Source: Chiua virens (lineage: Eukaryota > Basidiomycota > Agaricomycetes > Boletales > Boletaceae). From it: DNA of 28,593 bases. Below are positions 10,144 to 20,207 of this stretch, one piece after another. How positions within the stretch are numbered: position 1 is the stretch's first letter; each line of letters starts with the position of its first letter. Below the pieces are notes generated by a model that was given only the letters and a program-made list of their open reading frames with translations, did not search any database and was not told the origin of the DNA. The translations under genes were made by a program, and so were the position numbers. The DNA lies in the NCBI GenBank assembly GCA_019787685.1, contig JAHNUO010000067.1, positions 42,501-71,093 on the forward strand, read 5' to 3'.

Positions 10144-11098
10144 CTAGCCCTTAAAATGGATGGCGCTCAAGTCATATGCCTATACATCGCCGCTAGGACA
10201 ATGAGATTTCATCCTTGTGGTGCAAATCTGTCAAGTCCTAGTGAGTAGGAGGGTACAATGGTGTGCGCAGAAGTGTTTGGCGTGAGCCTGCATGGAGCCG
10301 CCATTGGCACAGATCTTGGTGGTAGTAGCAAATAATCGAATGAGATCTTGGAGGACTGAAGTGGAGAAGGGTTTCGTGTGAACAGTGGTTGATCACGAGT
10401 TAGTCGGTCCTAAGCTCTATGCGAAAGCTGTTTAATTTATGTTACAAAATTTTTGACTAAATTGTCGTACATAATTAATAAGAGCGAAAGGGAATACGGT
10501 TCCAATTCCGTAACCTGTTGAGTATACGTTTGTTTATTAAAAATGGGTCTTATTACACTCATCCTGGCAACAGGAACAACCATAGAGAAGCCTTCGAGAG
10601 ATACTGGAAGAGTTTTCTTTTCTGTTGAACAATCGTAAAACCATGGAAGTCTTTCACAGAGAGATATGGTTTATGGATTGGAAGAGCATGACATTTACTG
10701 TTGTGTCAGTATTTTCTCCTTGGACCTTGAAAATCTATGGTGGGGCCACGCAAACTTCTCAACAGACCGTACCGATATCCGCAGCCGGTCTCCAAGGTGA
10801 AGAGTCTCTAGTCGATAGAATAATGTAGGTAAGGGAAGTCGGCAAATTAGATCCGTAACTTCGGGATAAGGATTGGCTCTGAAGATTGAGATAGTCGGGC
10901 TTGATGGGGAAACAATTATAACGGTTAATGTGCTCGTTCTGGGTAAATAGTGTTGGTGCGCAAGTGCCGATGCGTTCCCCGGATAGTAGATTTCATAATC
11001 AAATTGTGGAACTTTCTTGCTGTGCTGGTGGCGGCTTCGCGGCCGTTCATCGAAAACGATTATCAATAAACAATTAATTCAGAACTGGCACGGACCTG

Positions 11099-11140
<42 letters not shown>

Positions 11141-11151
11141 CTAACGGGTGT

Positions 11152-11206
<55 letters not shown>

Positions 11207-11207
11207 T

Positions 11208-11307
<100 letters not shown>

Positions 11308-11309
11308 AC

Positions 11310-11323
11310 TGTCCCTATCTACT
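11310..11323 (+). repeat. R1 target-site duplication, upstream copy
   Basis: TGTCCCTATCTACT precedes the element and is repeated directly after it at 16855-16868. A 14-bp duplication of exactly this 28S sequence is the mark of R1 integration. One further matching base on each side makes the exact edges ambiguous by a base. Confidence 0.95.
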
Positions 11324-11430
11324 AGTCGTGTTTGGACCGCCGTCGTGAACGGACGTGTTTTTCGGAGCTCCGTGTTCAAATATTCGAATATTTTTGTGTG
11401 CGTTTTGTGTGTTCGGGTGTTACTCGTGTC

Positions 11431-11715
11431 GTGTTCGGGTCCTGTTCGGGTCGTGTTCGTGTTTTGTGTGCGTACGCGACTGTGTTCGTGCCCCCTTTCG
11501 TCCGTGTGTGTCCGTGTGTGTACGGTCGTTTTTCGCACATAGGTGTGAAAACGAACCCTTTTGCGCTCGTGTTCGGGTCTTGTTCGGGTCGCGTTCGTGT
11601 TTTGTGTGCGTACGTGACTGTGCTCGTGCCCGTGTACGTGTGTTGAACGTGCTTGTCCGTGCGTGTACGGTCGTTTCTCACGTATAGGTGTGAAACGAAC
11701 CCTTTTACGCTCGAG
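11431..11715 (+). repeat. 138-bp tandem duplication in the R1 5' UTR
   Basis: Two diverged copies start at GTGTTCGGGT, at 11431 and 11569. Each runs through TTTTGTGTGCGTACG and GTGTACGGTCGTTT to GGTGTGAAA-CGAACCCTTTT. The segment is GT/CG-rich and lies ahead of ORF1. 5' UTR repeats may carry promoter, ribozyme or translation signals in non-LTR elements, but nothing here identifies such a role. Open frames through it are chance. Confidence 0.88.
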
Positions 11716-11807
11716 CGGACGGAAGAAGTTCGTTATTCGTGTGGACTACGGACGTCCAAACGAAATTTCCATTGTGTTTGTGTGTGTGCGCTCCGCTGTT
11801 GTTTAAC

Positions 11808-13250
11808 ATGCCGTCGGCTGAAGGTCAGCCGAAGAAACGACGCAAGTCGTTGAGAGTGCGAAGCGCACGTGCATCGGCGCCGTCTTCGGACGAAGAATAT
11901 AGTGGAACCGAGGAGTCGCACGGTTCTGCGTACATTCCGGCGAAAAAGATCGCCATTGCCGCGTCGGATTGCAGCTCGAGTGATTTCGAGCCAGCAAATA
12001 TACCTGAGATCGTGAGCAGAATGGCAGAGGAGAGGTCGGTGAATGCTGTAAACGCAACAAAAGCCGTGCCGATGGAGATCACGGAGGCTGCTGCGATTCC
12101 CGTCACGGATGTTGTCCCGGTTGCCAACACGTTGCAGCACATCGTGGGTCAATTCGATGACCAACTGGCTCGTGTTTTGAGTGTCGCAGTCGCTGACATT
12201 CCCCGGGAGTGCGCAACTGAATTATCTAGTGCGGCGCTGCAGCTGAGCAAACTGGTGCGTGACCTGGTCGCGATGCACCAATTTGAGATGGGTCGGAACG
12301 CGGCGCGATCTGTGGCGGCCAATGTGTGCGAAATAAGACAAGCGGTTGCTTTAAGCAACTCGGAATTCCCGGTGCTGGGTGCGCGGCCACTGTTGAAGCA
12401 CGAAAAGGCTAAATTGGCCAAAACGCAGCAACAGCAGAAACAACAGCAGCAGCAAAAACCGCAGCCGAAGCCGAAGTCGCAGCCGCTGTCGAAGCCGTTG
12501 CCCCCGCCAACGAAGACGTGGGCCGTCATCGTCAAGGGGAAGGAGATGACCTCTGACCAGGTCAAGGAGAAGCTGGTGAGGGACGTGGCCAGCAACCTGA
12601 AGGACGTGCGCGTGAAGGCGATCCGGCGCACCCGCGACGGTGGCGTGGTGGTGGAGACTGCATCGGCCGCAGACATGGAGCGCATCCAGTCCTCGGCAGC
12701 GGTTGGCGCGGCCGGGCTCAAGCTGTCGGCGGCACCGCCGCCCGGCAAGAAGGTGCTGTTGGTGGGTGTGCCAACAAACATCGGTGACGAGGAGCTGCTG
12801 GATGAACTCTGCATGCGGAACCGCGATCCGGATATCTCGGAAGAGGAGTTCCGCAAGGAGATTTCGTTGCAGTATCGCGGCGGAAAGCAGGAGGCCAACG
12901 GCAACGTCATCGTAGTTGTGTCCGAGCGAGTGAGGACGTACTGGGGGGTGTTGGGTGGCGTCGACATTCTCTGGCGGACGTATCGCATGCGTGACCTCGC
13001 AGGCGTGGAACTCTGTTTCCGGTGCTATGGTCACGGACATGGTGTTAAGCAGTGCCAGGAGAAGGAGATGCTGTGCAAACGGTGTGGCGAACCGGGGCAC
13101 ACGCTGAAAAATTGCAAGAACGCCGAGTCCTGCCGTAACTGCCGCCTGGCAAAGAAGACCGATGCCCACGCAGTGAACTCCACAACTTGTCCATTTTACG
13201 GACGCGCCCTTGAGCGCCAACGCCAACGCCACAACGTCACACGGGAGTAG
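11808..13250 (+). CDS. R1 ORF1: gag-like nucleic-acid-binding protein
   Basis: Encodes 480 aa. The N terminus is basic (PKKRRK at residues 8-13, a likely nuclear signal), followed by Ser/Glu- and Ala-rich stretches. A Gln/Lys/Pro-rich low-complexity region spans about 205-228, then a more ordered region begins near 314 (KVLLVGVP). Three C-terminal zinc knuckles follow: CX2CX4HX4C at 403-416 and 423-436, and a longer CX2CX8HX6C starting at 442. This layout is typical of R1-clade ORF1, which binds element RNA and helps bring the RNP to its target. I chose the ATG at 11808: the frame is open farther upstream, but its earlier candidate at 11739 is GTG. The stop is 5 nt before the ORF2 start. No frameshift or internal stop is seen. 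Confidence 0.93.
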   Translation: MPSAEGQPKKRRKSLRVRSARASAPSSDEEYSGTEESHGSAYIPAKKIAIAASDCSSSDFEPANIPEIVSRMAEERSVNAVNATKAVPMEITEAAAIPVTDVVPVANTLQHIVGQFDDQLARVLSVAVADIPRECATELSSAALQLSKLVRDLVAMHQFEMGRNAARSVAANVCEIRQAVALSNSEFPVLGARPLLKHEKAKLAKTQQQQKQQQQQKPQPKPKSQPLSKPLPPPTKTWAVIVKGKEMTSDQVKEKLVRDVASNLKDVRVKAIRRTRDGGVVVETASAADMERIQSSAAVGAAGLKLSAAPPPGKKVLLVGVPTNIGDEELLDELCMRNRDPDISEEEFRKEISLQYRGGKQEANGNVIVVVSERVRTYWGVLGGVDILWRTYRMRDLAGVELCFRCYGHGHGVKQCQEKEMLCKRCGEPGHTLKNCKNAESCRNCRLAKKTDAHAVNSTTCPFYGRALERQRQRHNVTRE

Positions 13251-13255
13251 TTGCC

Positions 13256-16200
13256 ATGTCATCGGCAATTACCCCCACCCGACAGTTGACAACTGTCGGA
13301 CGACTGACGGGCGGAGACGTGGCGCAAGTGGCGCGCCTGAAGGTGGTACAGCTGAACTGCATGCGCAGTAAAGCTGTGATGGCCGACCTCGGCCAGATGA
13401 TGTTGGAGGAGCAGGTTGACGTGGCAATTTTGCAGGAGCCGTACGCTTGGCACGTGCTCAGAGGGCTGCCGTCAGAGTATGTGGGGTTCGTCAGCCTGAA
13501 CAGCACGAACACGGCCAACACAGCGATCGCGGTGCGGAAGTCGCTACAGCCGATGCAGGTGCACGCGTCGACGGAGCAGTGGGGCTCGTGCTGCAGTGTG
13601 AACTGGTGCGGCAGGGACATCTTTGTCGCATCGGTTTACTGCAAGTGGGACGGCGACATGGTGGAGCACGCCAACGTGATTGAGCGGTTCCGGAGTGCGG
13701 CCAACGGTGCGCCCTTTATTGTTGGCACAGACGCGAATGCCACCAACGCGCTGTGGCACAGCAAGCCGAATCGCTCTCACGATGGACGACTGCGGGAGCG
13801 GGGAGAGGTGCTGGCGGATTACGTCACTGACGTGAGACTCCAGACACTGAACCTGGCGAGCGTGCACTATACCTTTGTAGGCACAGGCAGACGAATTGCG
13901 ACGTCAGATGTTGATGTCACGTTCGTGAACTCGAGCTGGGCGGATGCATTCACGTCAGCTTGGACGCTGCGTACCGACCGGTCGTTAAGTGACCACAATT
14001 TAATTCAAATTGTCGTCACCCGTCAATCGGTCGAGGAGGAGGCTGTGCCGGATCTGCGTTGGAGCACGAGAGGGGCGAACTGGCAGAGCTACGAGGAGGC
14101 GCTGAGTACGGAGCTGCGTTCAGTTGGGGGGTCGACGTTGGAGGAACAGGTCGACTCGCTACACGCGGCCATCCAGCGAACAAACGACGCCCAGTTACCG
14201 AGACTGGGCGCCCGGACGGCGCGTGCGAATCGATGGTGGACCCCTGCTCTTCGCCAACAGCGTCAAGAGCTGCGCAGAGCGCGCAATCGTTGGCAAGCGG
14301 CAAGAGCGAGGAGTCTGCCAAACGCGGTAGATCTCGGCCGCGATTTTAATCGCAAACAGAAGGAGTACAGCCGTGCAATTCTAGTGGCAAAGGAGCAGCA
14401 TTGGCATGATTTCGTCCGCGAAGAGGGTAACCTGAATCCGTGGGGGCAGGTGTATCGTTTCTGCCGGGGAAAGCGTAATGATACCCCACTCTCGGCGGTC
14501 CGCCGAAGCGATGGCAGCAGGACGAACACACGCGCCGACAGTGTGAAGGAGCTTCTGGCGAACTTTTTCCCGCCACGATTTCCGGACGAGGTGCGCGTTG
14601 CGGTTGTGGATAATGGCGGTGGAGACCCCTTCACTAGTGAAGAACTCGAAACCGCCGTTTTTGCTCCGCGACGAGACAAGGCACCAGGGCCAGACGGCCT
14701 AACTGCGTCGATGATCCGGCAATTGTGGCGTGCTGCCCCATCCATGCTGCTTGAGTTGTTCGAGAGATGCCGCTCAGAAGGTGTATTTCCCATACGCTGG
14801 AAGCTGTCGAGGCTGGTAATCCTGTTGAAGGCGCCTGACAAGGATCGAACAGACCCTCGGTCATATCGGCCGATCTGTCTGCTCTCGGTCTTGGGTAAGA
14901 CGCTGGAACGGATGATGGTCAACCGACTAGTGGCACGCGCAACACCGCATCCCATGCAATTTGGGTTCACTGTCGGCAGAGGGACAGAGGATGCGCTCCT
15001 GGAGGCGAAAAATGCAACCGCGGCGTGCGACGATGTTTACCAGCTCGGTATCTTCGTCGATTTTCGCGGTGCATTCGACAACCTACGGTGGGACCGAGTG
15101 ATGCACAGGCTGTCGACGGCGGCGGCTGATATGCGGTTGTGGCAGAGCTACTTTAGCTGCCGCACGGTGTACGTGCGCAATGGTGCGACGTTGATCCAGC
15201 ATGAAGTCCAAAGAGGATGCCCGCAAGGCTCAATCTGCGGACCCGCAGTCTGGAACCTGTGCATGCACACGCTGCTGGTGCGGCTCGAGGCGGCCGGCAG
15301 CAAGGTGATTGCATACGCGGACGATTTGCTCATCCTCGTCCCTGGACGCTCGCGAGCTCAGCTCGAGCTCTTGGGCACACAGTGGATGGAGATAGTGACG
15401 CAGTGGGGCGAAGAAGTTGGCGTGCCGGTCAATGCCCAGAAGACTGTTCAGATGTTGTTGAAGGGTAGGCTGGCAACCACCCGAACACCAATTATTCGGT
15501 TGGGCAACACATCGGTCAGTTACGTCACATCGACGCGCTACCTCGGTGTACAAATCGGCGAAAGGTGGGGCTTCTTCTGCCACATTCGCGAGCTGGAGCG
15601 GAAGACTCTAACGGTGACGGGCGCACTCTGCCGAGTTTTGCGTAAAGACTGGGGTCTTACGCTAACGACAGCACTGCGTATCTACCGCGGCCTGCTTGTC
15701 CCATGTGCGGGCTATGGAGCAGTCGTCTGGGCGGACATCATGCGGAAGAAGGCGGAGTCGCAAGCGATTCAGAGAGCGCAACGGGTGGCACTTCGTGCCA
15801 TGATCCCGTTGTGCAAAACTGTTTCGACGGCTGCGATGCAGGTGCTGGCTGGGGAGCTGCCGTGGGACCTCGAAGTCCGACGCATGGCGGTGATGGCAAA
15901 GCTGCGGAAGGGTATCGAGCTCAGCGATTCGGACCTAGTCCAGAATGAACAGCTTGATGGGTTGAACGCGAGGCAGCGGCGCATAGCGGTTCGCGAGTTT
16001 TTCATCGACGAGTGGCAGCGTCGGTGGGACAGCGAAGCGAAAGGGCGCACCACATATCGTTGGATTCCTAACGTTAGATTCGTGAGTAGCTGTAGACGTT
16101 TCAACCCGTCGCTGCAGCTTGGATATCTGTTGACGGGGCATGGGAGTCTAAATAACTCTCTGTCAAGATTCGGGCTGGCATCTACGAGAGCGTGTCCATC

Positions 16201-16435
16201 GTGCGATGCATCGCCGGAGACATGGCAACATGTGTTAGTGGCATGTCCAGCTTATGCTGACATCCGGCGCTTGGCTGATTGGCGCATCACAGTTGGAAAC
16301 GACGGAGAACCAGATGTTCGACAGGCGCTTGATGAACCGCGGACCATTGCGGATCTCAACGCTTTTGCCAAGGAGGCATTTGAGCGCAGGCGACAGCGGC
16401 TGCCGCCCAACCAGCGGCATCAGTGGCGTAGATAG
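13256..16435 (+). CDS. R1 ORF2: endonuclease / reverse transcriptase polyprotein
   Basis: Encodes 1059 aa, close to the usual R1 length. The N-terminal AP-type endonuclease (about 28-255) shows N34 in QLNCMRSK, E61 in LQEP, D159 and N161 in GTDANATN, and SDH at 245-247; this domain would nick 28S. The reverse transcriptase (about 440-770) has DKAPGPDG (474-), SYRPICLLS, FVDFRGAFDN (catalytic D602), GCPQGS, YADD (687-690, D689 and D690) and RYLGVQIG. A C-terminal CX2CX8HX4C motif (980-997) matches the site-specific non-LTR group. All catalytic residues I can place are present. It lies 5 nt after ORF1 in another frame, so translation probably depends on reinitiation after ORF1; this is inferred. 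Confidence 0.96.
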   Translation: MSSAITPTRQLTTVGRLTGGDVAQVARLKVVQLNCMRSKAVMADLGQMMLEEQVDVAILQEPYAWHVLRGLPSEYVGFVSLNSTNTANTAIAVRKSLQPMQVHASTEQWGSCCSVNWCGRDIFVASVYCKWDGDMVEHANVIERFRSAANGAPFIVGTDANATNALWHSKPNRSHDGRLRERGEVLADYVTDVRLQTLNLASVHYTFVGTGRRIATSDVDVTFVNSSWADAFTSAWTLRTDRSLSDHNLIQIVVTRQSVEEEAVPDLRWSTRGANWQSYEEALSTELRSVGGSTLEEQVDSLHAAIQRTNDAQLPRLGARTARANRWWTPALRQQRQELRRARNRWQAARARSLPNAVDLGRDFNRKQKEYSRAILVAKEQHWHDFVREEGNLNPWGQVYRFCRGKRNDTPLSAVRRSDGSRTNTRADSVKELLANFFPPRFPDEVRVAVVDNGGGDPFTSEELETAVFAPRRDKAPGPDGLTASMIRQLWRAAPSMLLELFERCRSEGVFPIRWKLSRLVILLKAPDKDRTDPRSYRPICLLSVLGKTLERMMVNRLVARATPHPMQFGFTVGRGTEDALLEAKNATAACDDVYQLGIFVDFRGAFDNLRWDRVMHRLSTAAADMRLWQSYFSCRTVYVRNGATLIQHEVQRGCPQGSICGPAVWNLCMHTLLVRLEAAGSKVIAYADDLLILVPGRSRAQLELLGTQWMEIVTQWGEEVGVPVNAQKTVQMLLKGRLATTRTPIIRLGNTSVSYVTSTRYLGVQIGERWGFFCHIRELERKTLTVTGALCRVLRKDWGLTLTTALRIYRGLLVPCAGYGAVVWADIMRKKAESQAIQRAQRVALRAMIPLCKTVSTAAMQVLAGELPWDLEVRRMAVMAKLRKGIELSDSDLVQNEQLDGLNARQRRIAVREFFIDEWQRRWDSEAKGRTTYRWIPNVRFVSSCRRFNPSLQLGYLLTGHGSLNNSLSRFGLASTRACPSCDASPETWQHVLVACPAYADIRRLADWRITVGNDGEPDVRQALDEPRTIADLNAFAKEAFERRRQRLPPNQRHQWRR

Positions 16436-16852
16436 GTGGCTCTACTCCAGCGCAGTGGGCGAGAATGATTGTACGCAACGATTGATGTGGTAGAGATCAA
16501 TGTTGTGTACAGGACTCGCTGGGTGGTTGACGACACCCCGCACACAGTTACGCAGGCAGGATACTCTGGGTAAAAGCTACGGCGATTCCAGGGTATCTGT
16601 TGGGGTTTGCGGACCCACGTAGCCGATCCGCAAGGGTGTAATGAGCCCCGCAAGGACGGACGCATTTTCGGATGTCTCCTGAGTGAAATAGTACCGCGGG
16701 GGTGGGGGCCCCAGCGACATACCATATGTCGCTGCCCCACCACGGTCGAGGTGCCTACATGTGCGCTGTAACGCGGGGGTTGTGGTTTCAACGTTAAATC
16801 CTTTATGGATAGGTAGTTGCGTCCTAGACCGCTAGTAGCTGAAGGTTCCTCA

Positions 16853-16854
<2 letters not shown>
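16436..16854 (+). other. R1 3' UTR with a strong hairpin
   Basis: The 419-bp sequence after ORF2 ends directly at the target duplication with no A-tail, as usual for R1. At 16713-16733 AGCGACATA and TATGTCGCT pair perfectly over 9 bp around a CCA loop. Outside them GGTGGGG (16701-16707) can pair with CCCCACC (16735-16741), making a long two-part hairpin. The 3' UTR is where R1-type reverse transcriptases recognise their RNA, so this is a candidate recognition structure. No open frame here is credible. Confidence 0.8.

Positions 16855-16868
<14 letters not shown>
16855..16868 (+). repeat. R1 target-site duplication, downstream copy
   Basis: TGTCCCTATCTACT follows the element and continues into the undisturbed 28S as ATCTAGCGAAACCACAGCC. 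It matches 11310-11323 exactly. Confidence 0.95.
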
Positions 16869-16905
<37 letters not shown>

Positions 16906-17486
16906 TAATTAGTGGGGAAAGAAGACCCTATTGAGCTTGACTCTAGTCTGGCACTGTAAGGAGACATAAGGGGTGTAGCATAAGTGGGAGATATTCTTTC
17001 GGGTTTATCAACAATGAAATACCACTACCCTTATTGTTTCCTTACTTACTTGATGAGGTGGACGTGTATCATTTTACATAGCCATTATATGGATGCTCAC
17101 TTGTGGGTGTTCTTATGGTATTTTGTGTTGATGCGAGTTTCTAGTTCCAAAATATCCAGAGTTTTGTTATACATACCAAACAAATTTCAATATGTGTGAT
17201 CCTGTGCGTATTGGCCTAGTAGCTTCGGCGAACGGTCGGTTGTCGGGTATTGCATAGAAATTTGGTTTAACTCCGTGGCTTAGATATGATCCAAATCAAG
17301 GACACTGCCAGGTGGGGAGTTTGACTGGGGCGGTACATCTCTCAAATAATAACGGAGGTGTCCCAAGGCCAGCTCAGTGCGGACAGAAACCACACATAGA
17401 GCAAAAGGGCAAATGCTGGCTTGATCTCGGTATTCAGTACATACAGAGACAGCAAAAGCTCGGCCTATCGATCCTTTTGGTTTAAC

Positions 17487-17520
<34 letters not shown>

Positions 17521-17564
17521 TAGGGATAACTGGCTTGTGGCGGCCAAGCGTTCATAGCGACGTC

Positions 17565-17617
<53 letters not shown>

Positions 17618-17641
17618 CAAGCGTTGGATTGTTCACCCATG

Positions 17642-17694
<53 letters not shown>

Positions 17695-17808
17695 TCTGAT
17701 GACATACGTTGTTCCAACAGCATTCCTGCGTAGTACGAGAGGAACCTTAGGTACGGACCAATGGTTTAATACTTGTTCGAGCGAACAGTGGTATGACGCT
17801 ACGTCCGT

Positions 17809-17839
<31 letters not shown>

Positions 17840-18141
17840 TCCGAGCTGGATAAGAACAATAGTAAGGGGGTCACCGTGTCGCTTGGCAAATACCATTTGA
17901 TAGTCATTCACTTGTGTTTGACGGAAAGTTATTATGCCTAATTGCCTTGTAACATAGCGAGAGCGGGAGGCGAAAGCACCTGTTCGACGAGCTAGTTGCA
18001 TTCGGCTAAACATTAGGTTGTGGCGATGCTGGTACTCGAAATCAATTGTAAACGACTTTGGTAACAGGCAGAGTGTTGTAAGTGGTAGAGCAGCCGTCAT
18101 ACTGCGATCCTCTGAAACTTAGCTCTCGCTTGCCGATTTGT
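16869..18141 (+). rRNA. 28S rRNA, 3' part (after R1)
   Basis: It resumes with ATCTAGCGAAACCACAGCCA. Landmarks are GGGAACGGGCTTGGAATAAT, GGAGACATAAGGGGTGTAGC, AGGTGTCAGAAAAGTTACCA, GGGATAACTGGCTTGTGGC, and the sarcin-ricin loop AGTACGAGAGGAACC (17732-). The end at about 18141 (GATTTGT) is set by similarity to fly 28S and may be off by some bases. In a normally conserved segment it reads TTAGTGGGGAAAGAAGACCC where a C is usual after TTAG; whether uninserted copies share this cannot be seen here. Confidence 0.95.
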
Positions 18142-18381
18142 ATCGGAATTGAGAAATCATATTTCTATTATAATGTACTGGGCGTTTTGTTGTGGGCCGG
18201 GTGGGGCCGGGGACTTGTGTACTGAAATTGTTTGCTATATGTTTGGTTGATGGTTTGTGCGATGTTGTATATGTTTTGGTATATGTTTGGTTGATGGTTT
18301 GTGAGATGTTGTGGTCAACTGGATATTAAAGTATCCTATAATACAGCAATACTGCAATCGATCATTTGGTTATTCTTTATA
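18142..18381 (+). other. 28S downstream flank (3' ETS / possible terminator region)
   Basis: Spacer between the 28S end and the 161-bp array. It has a G-rich patch (GGGCCGGGTGGGGCCGGGG, about 18195-18213). It also has a 44-bp direct duplication of ATATGTTTGGTTGATGG starting at 18237 and 18281. Pre-rRNA 3' processing and Pol I termination usually map just past 28S, but no terminator motif is recognised. Confidence 0.6.
18237..18314. repeat. 44-bp direct repeat downstream of 28S
   Basis: ATATGTTTGGTTGATGG plus following GTTTGTG(C/A)GATGTTGT occurs at 18237 and 18281, a 44-bp period; the second copy stops near 18314. It lies about 100 bp past the inferred 28S end. Confidence 0.85.
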
Positions 18382-20090
18382 TCGTCGACAGTGGCCAGTC
18401 TGTTGGACATTTCGGCGAGTATGAGTTTCAAAAAAAAAATTCCAATCGTTATGTTTCCGATCGGCATACCATTTTCCCAGCTCGCATCAATCGTTTGACG
18501 ATGAGTTGGGCAAAATTCAGACACAAAATTTTTTTCGTCGACCGTGCCGCCTGGTGGGCTCCTGGTGGCCGCCACGGCGAGCATGAGTTTCAAAAAAAAA
18601 TTCCAATCGTTATGTTTCCGATCGGCATACCATTTTCCCAGCTCGCATCAATCGTTTGACGATGAGTTGGGCAAAATTCAGACACAAAAATTTTTTCGTC
18701 GACCGTGCCGCCTGGTGGGCTCCTGGTGGCCGCCACGGCGAGCATGAGTTTCAAAAAAAAATTCCAATCGTTATGTTTCCGATCGGCATACCATTTTCCC
18801 AGCTCGCATCAATCGTTTGACGATGAGTTGGGCAAAATTCAGACACAAAAATTTTTTCGTCGACCGTGCCGCCTGGTGGGCTCCTGGTGGCCGCCACGGC
18901 GAGCATGAGTTTCAAAAAAAAATTCCAATCGTTATGTTTCCGATCGGCATACCATTTTCCCAGCTCGCATCAATCGTTTGACGATGAGTTGGGCAAAATT
19001 CAGACACAAAAATTTTTTCGTCGACCGTGCCGCCTGGTGGGCTCCTGGTGGCCGCCACGGCGAGCATGAGTTTCAAAAAAAAAATCCAATCGTTATGTTT
19101 CCGATCGGCATACCATTTTCCCAGCTCGCATCAATCGTTTGACGATGAGTTGGGCAAAATTCAGACACAAAAATTTTTTTCGTCGACCGTGCCGCCTGGT
19201 GGGCTCCTGGTGGCCGCCACGGCGAGCATGAGTTTCAAAAAAAAATTCCAATCGTTATGTTTCCGATCGGCATACCATTTTCCCAGCTCGCATCAATCGT
19301 TTGACGATGAGTTGGGCAAAATTCAGACACAAAAATTTTTTCGTCGACCGTGCCGCCTGGTGGGCTCCTGGTGGCCGCCACGGCGAGCATGAGTTTCAAA
19401 AAAAAATTCCAATCGTTATGTTTCCGATCGGCATACCATTTTCCCAGCTCGCATCAATCGTTTGACGATGAGTTGGGCAAAATTCAGACACAAAAATTTT
19501 TTCGTCGACCGTGCCGCCTGGTGGGCTCCTGGTGGCCGCCACGGCGAGCATGAGTTTCAAAAAAAAATTCCAATCGTTATGTTTCCGATCGGCATACCAT
19601 TTTCCCAGCTCGCATCAATCGTTTGACGATGAGTTGGGCAAAATTCAGACACAAAATTTTTTCGTCGACCGTGCCGCCTGGTGGGCTCCTGGTGGCCGCC
19701 ACGGCGAGCATGAGTTTCAAAAAAAAATTCCAATCGTTATGTTTCCGATCGGCATACCATTTTCCCAGCTCGCATCAATCGTTTGACGATGAGTTGGGCA
19801 AAATTCAGACACAAAATTTTTTCGTCGACCGTGCCGCCTGGTGGGCTCCTGGTGGCCGCCACGGCGAGCATGAGTTTCAAAAAAAAATTCCAATCGTTAT
19901 GTTTCCGATCGGCATACCATTTTCCCAGCTCGCATCAATCGTTTGACGATGAGTTGGGCAAAATTCAGACACAAAAATTTTTTCGTCGACCGTGCCGCCT
20001 GGTGGGCTCCTGGTGGCCGCCACGGCGAGCATGAGTTTCAAAAAAAAATTCCAATCGTTATGTTTCCGATCGGCATACCATTTTCCCAGC
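18382..20090. repeat. 161-bp IGS tandem repeat array (complete)
   Basis: Ten clear copies (GAGCATGAGTTTC near 18580, 18741, 18902, 19063, 19225, 19386, 19547, 19707, 19867 and 20028) follow one degenerate first copy starting at TCGTCGAC (18382). Copies differ mainly in the length of the A- and T-runs, which makes periods of 160-162 bp. The degenerate first copy and the truncated 59-bp copies at the other end are the divergent edge units expected when unequal exchange homogenises the middle. Confidence 0.96.
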
Positions 20091-20207
20091 TCGCATCAAT
20101 CGTTTGACGATGAGTTGGGCAAAATTCAAGACACAAGATTTTTTTCGCTCGCATCAATCGTTTGACGATGAGTTGGGCAAAATTCAAGACACAAGATTTT
20201 TTTTCGC
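20091..20207. repeat. Two 59-bp truncated derivatives (second IGS)
   Basis: Copies start at TCGCATCAATCG at 20091 and 20149 and carry the same AATTCAAGACACAAGA variant as those at 641-758; T-runs differ by one base between units. Confidence 0.9.

Larger units (their letters stand above)
11324..16854 (+). mobile_element. R1: Full-length R1 non-LTR retrotransposon in 28S
   Basis: A 5531-bp insertion sits in the sense orientation at the R1 site of 28S and is flanked by a perfect 14-bp duplication. In order it holds a 5' UTR (11324-11807) with a tandem duplication, ORF1, ORF2, and a 419-bp 3' UTR without poly(A). Site, duplication length, ORF order, domains and missing A-tail all fit the R1 clade. 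Both ORFs are open, so the copy is recent and may be able to move. R1 elements are transcribed with the rRNA and use their own endonuclease to nick 28S for target-primed reverse transcription; this is known from the family. Confidence 0.97.

Noticed and set aside
11739..11807. Longer ORF1 start 69 nt upstream
   Set aside because: The codon at 11739 is GTG, not a normal eukaryotic start; the first ATG suited to the gag-like protein is at 11808.
12149..13268. Long minus-strand open frames of 279 and 305 aa opposite ORF1
   Set aside because: They are shadows of the GC-rich ORF1 with low-complexity translations. The plus strand has the zinc knuckles and the expected R1 order.
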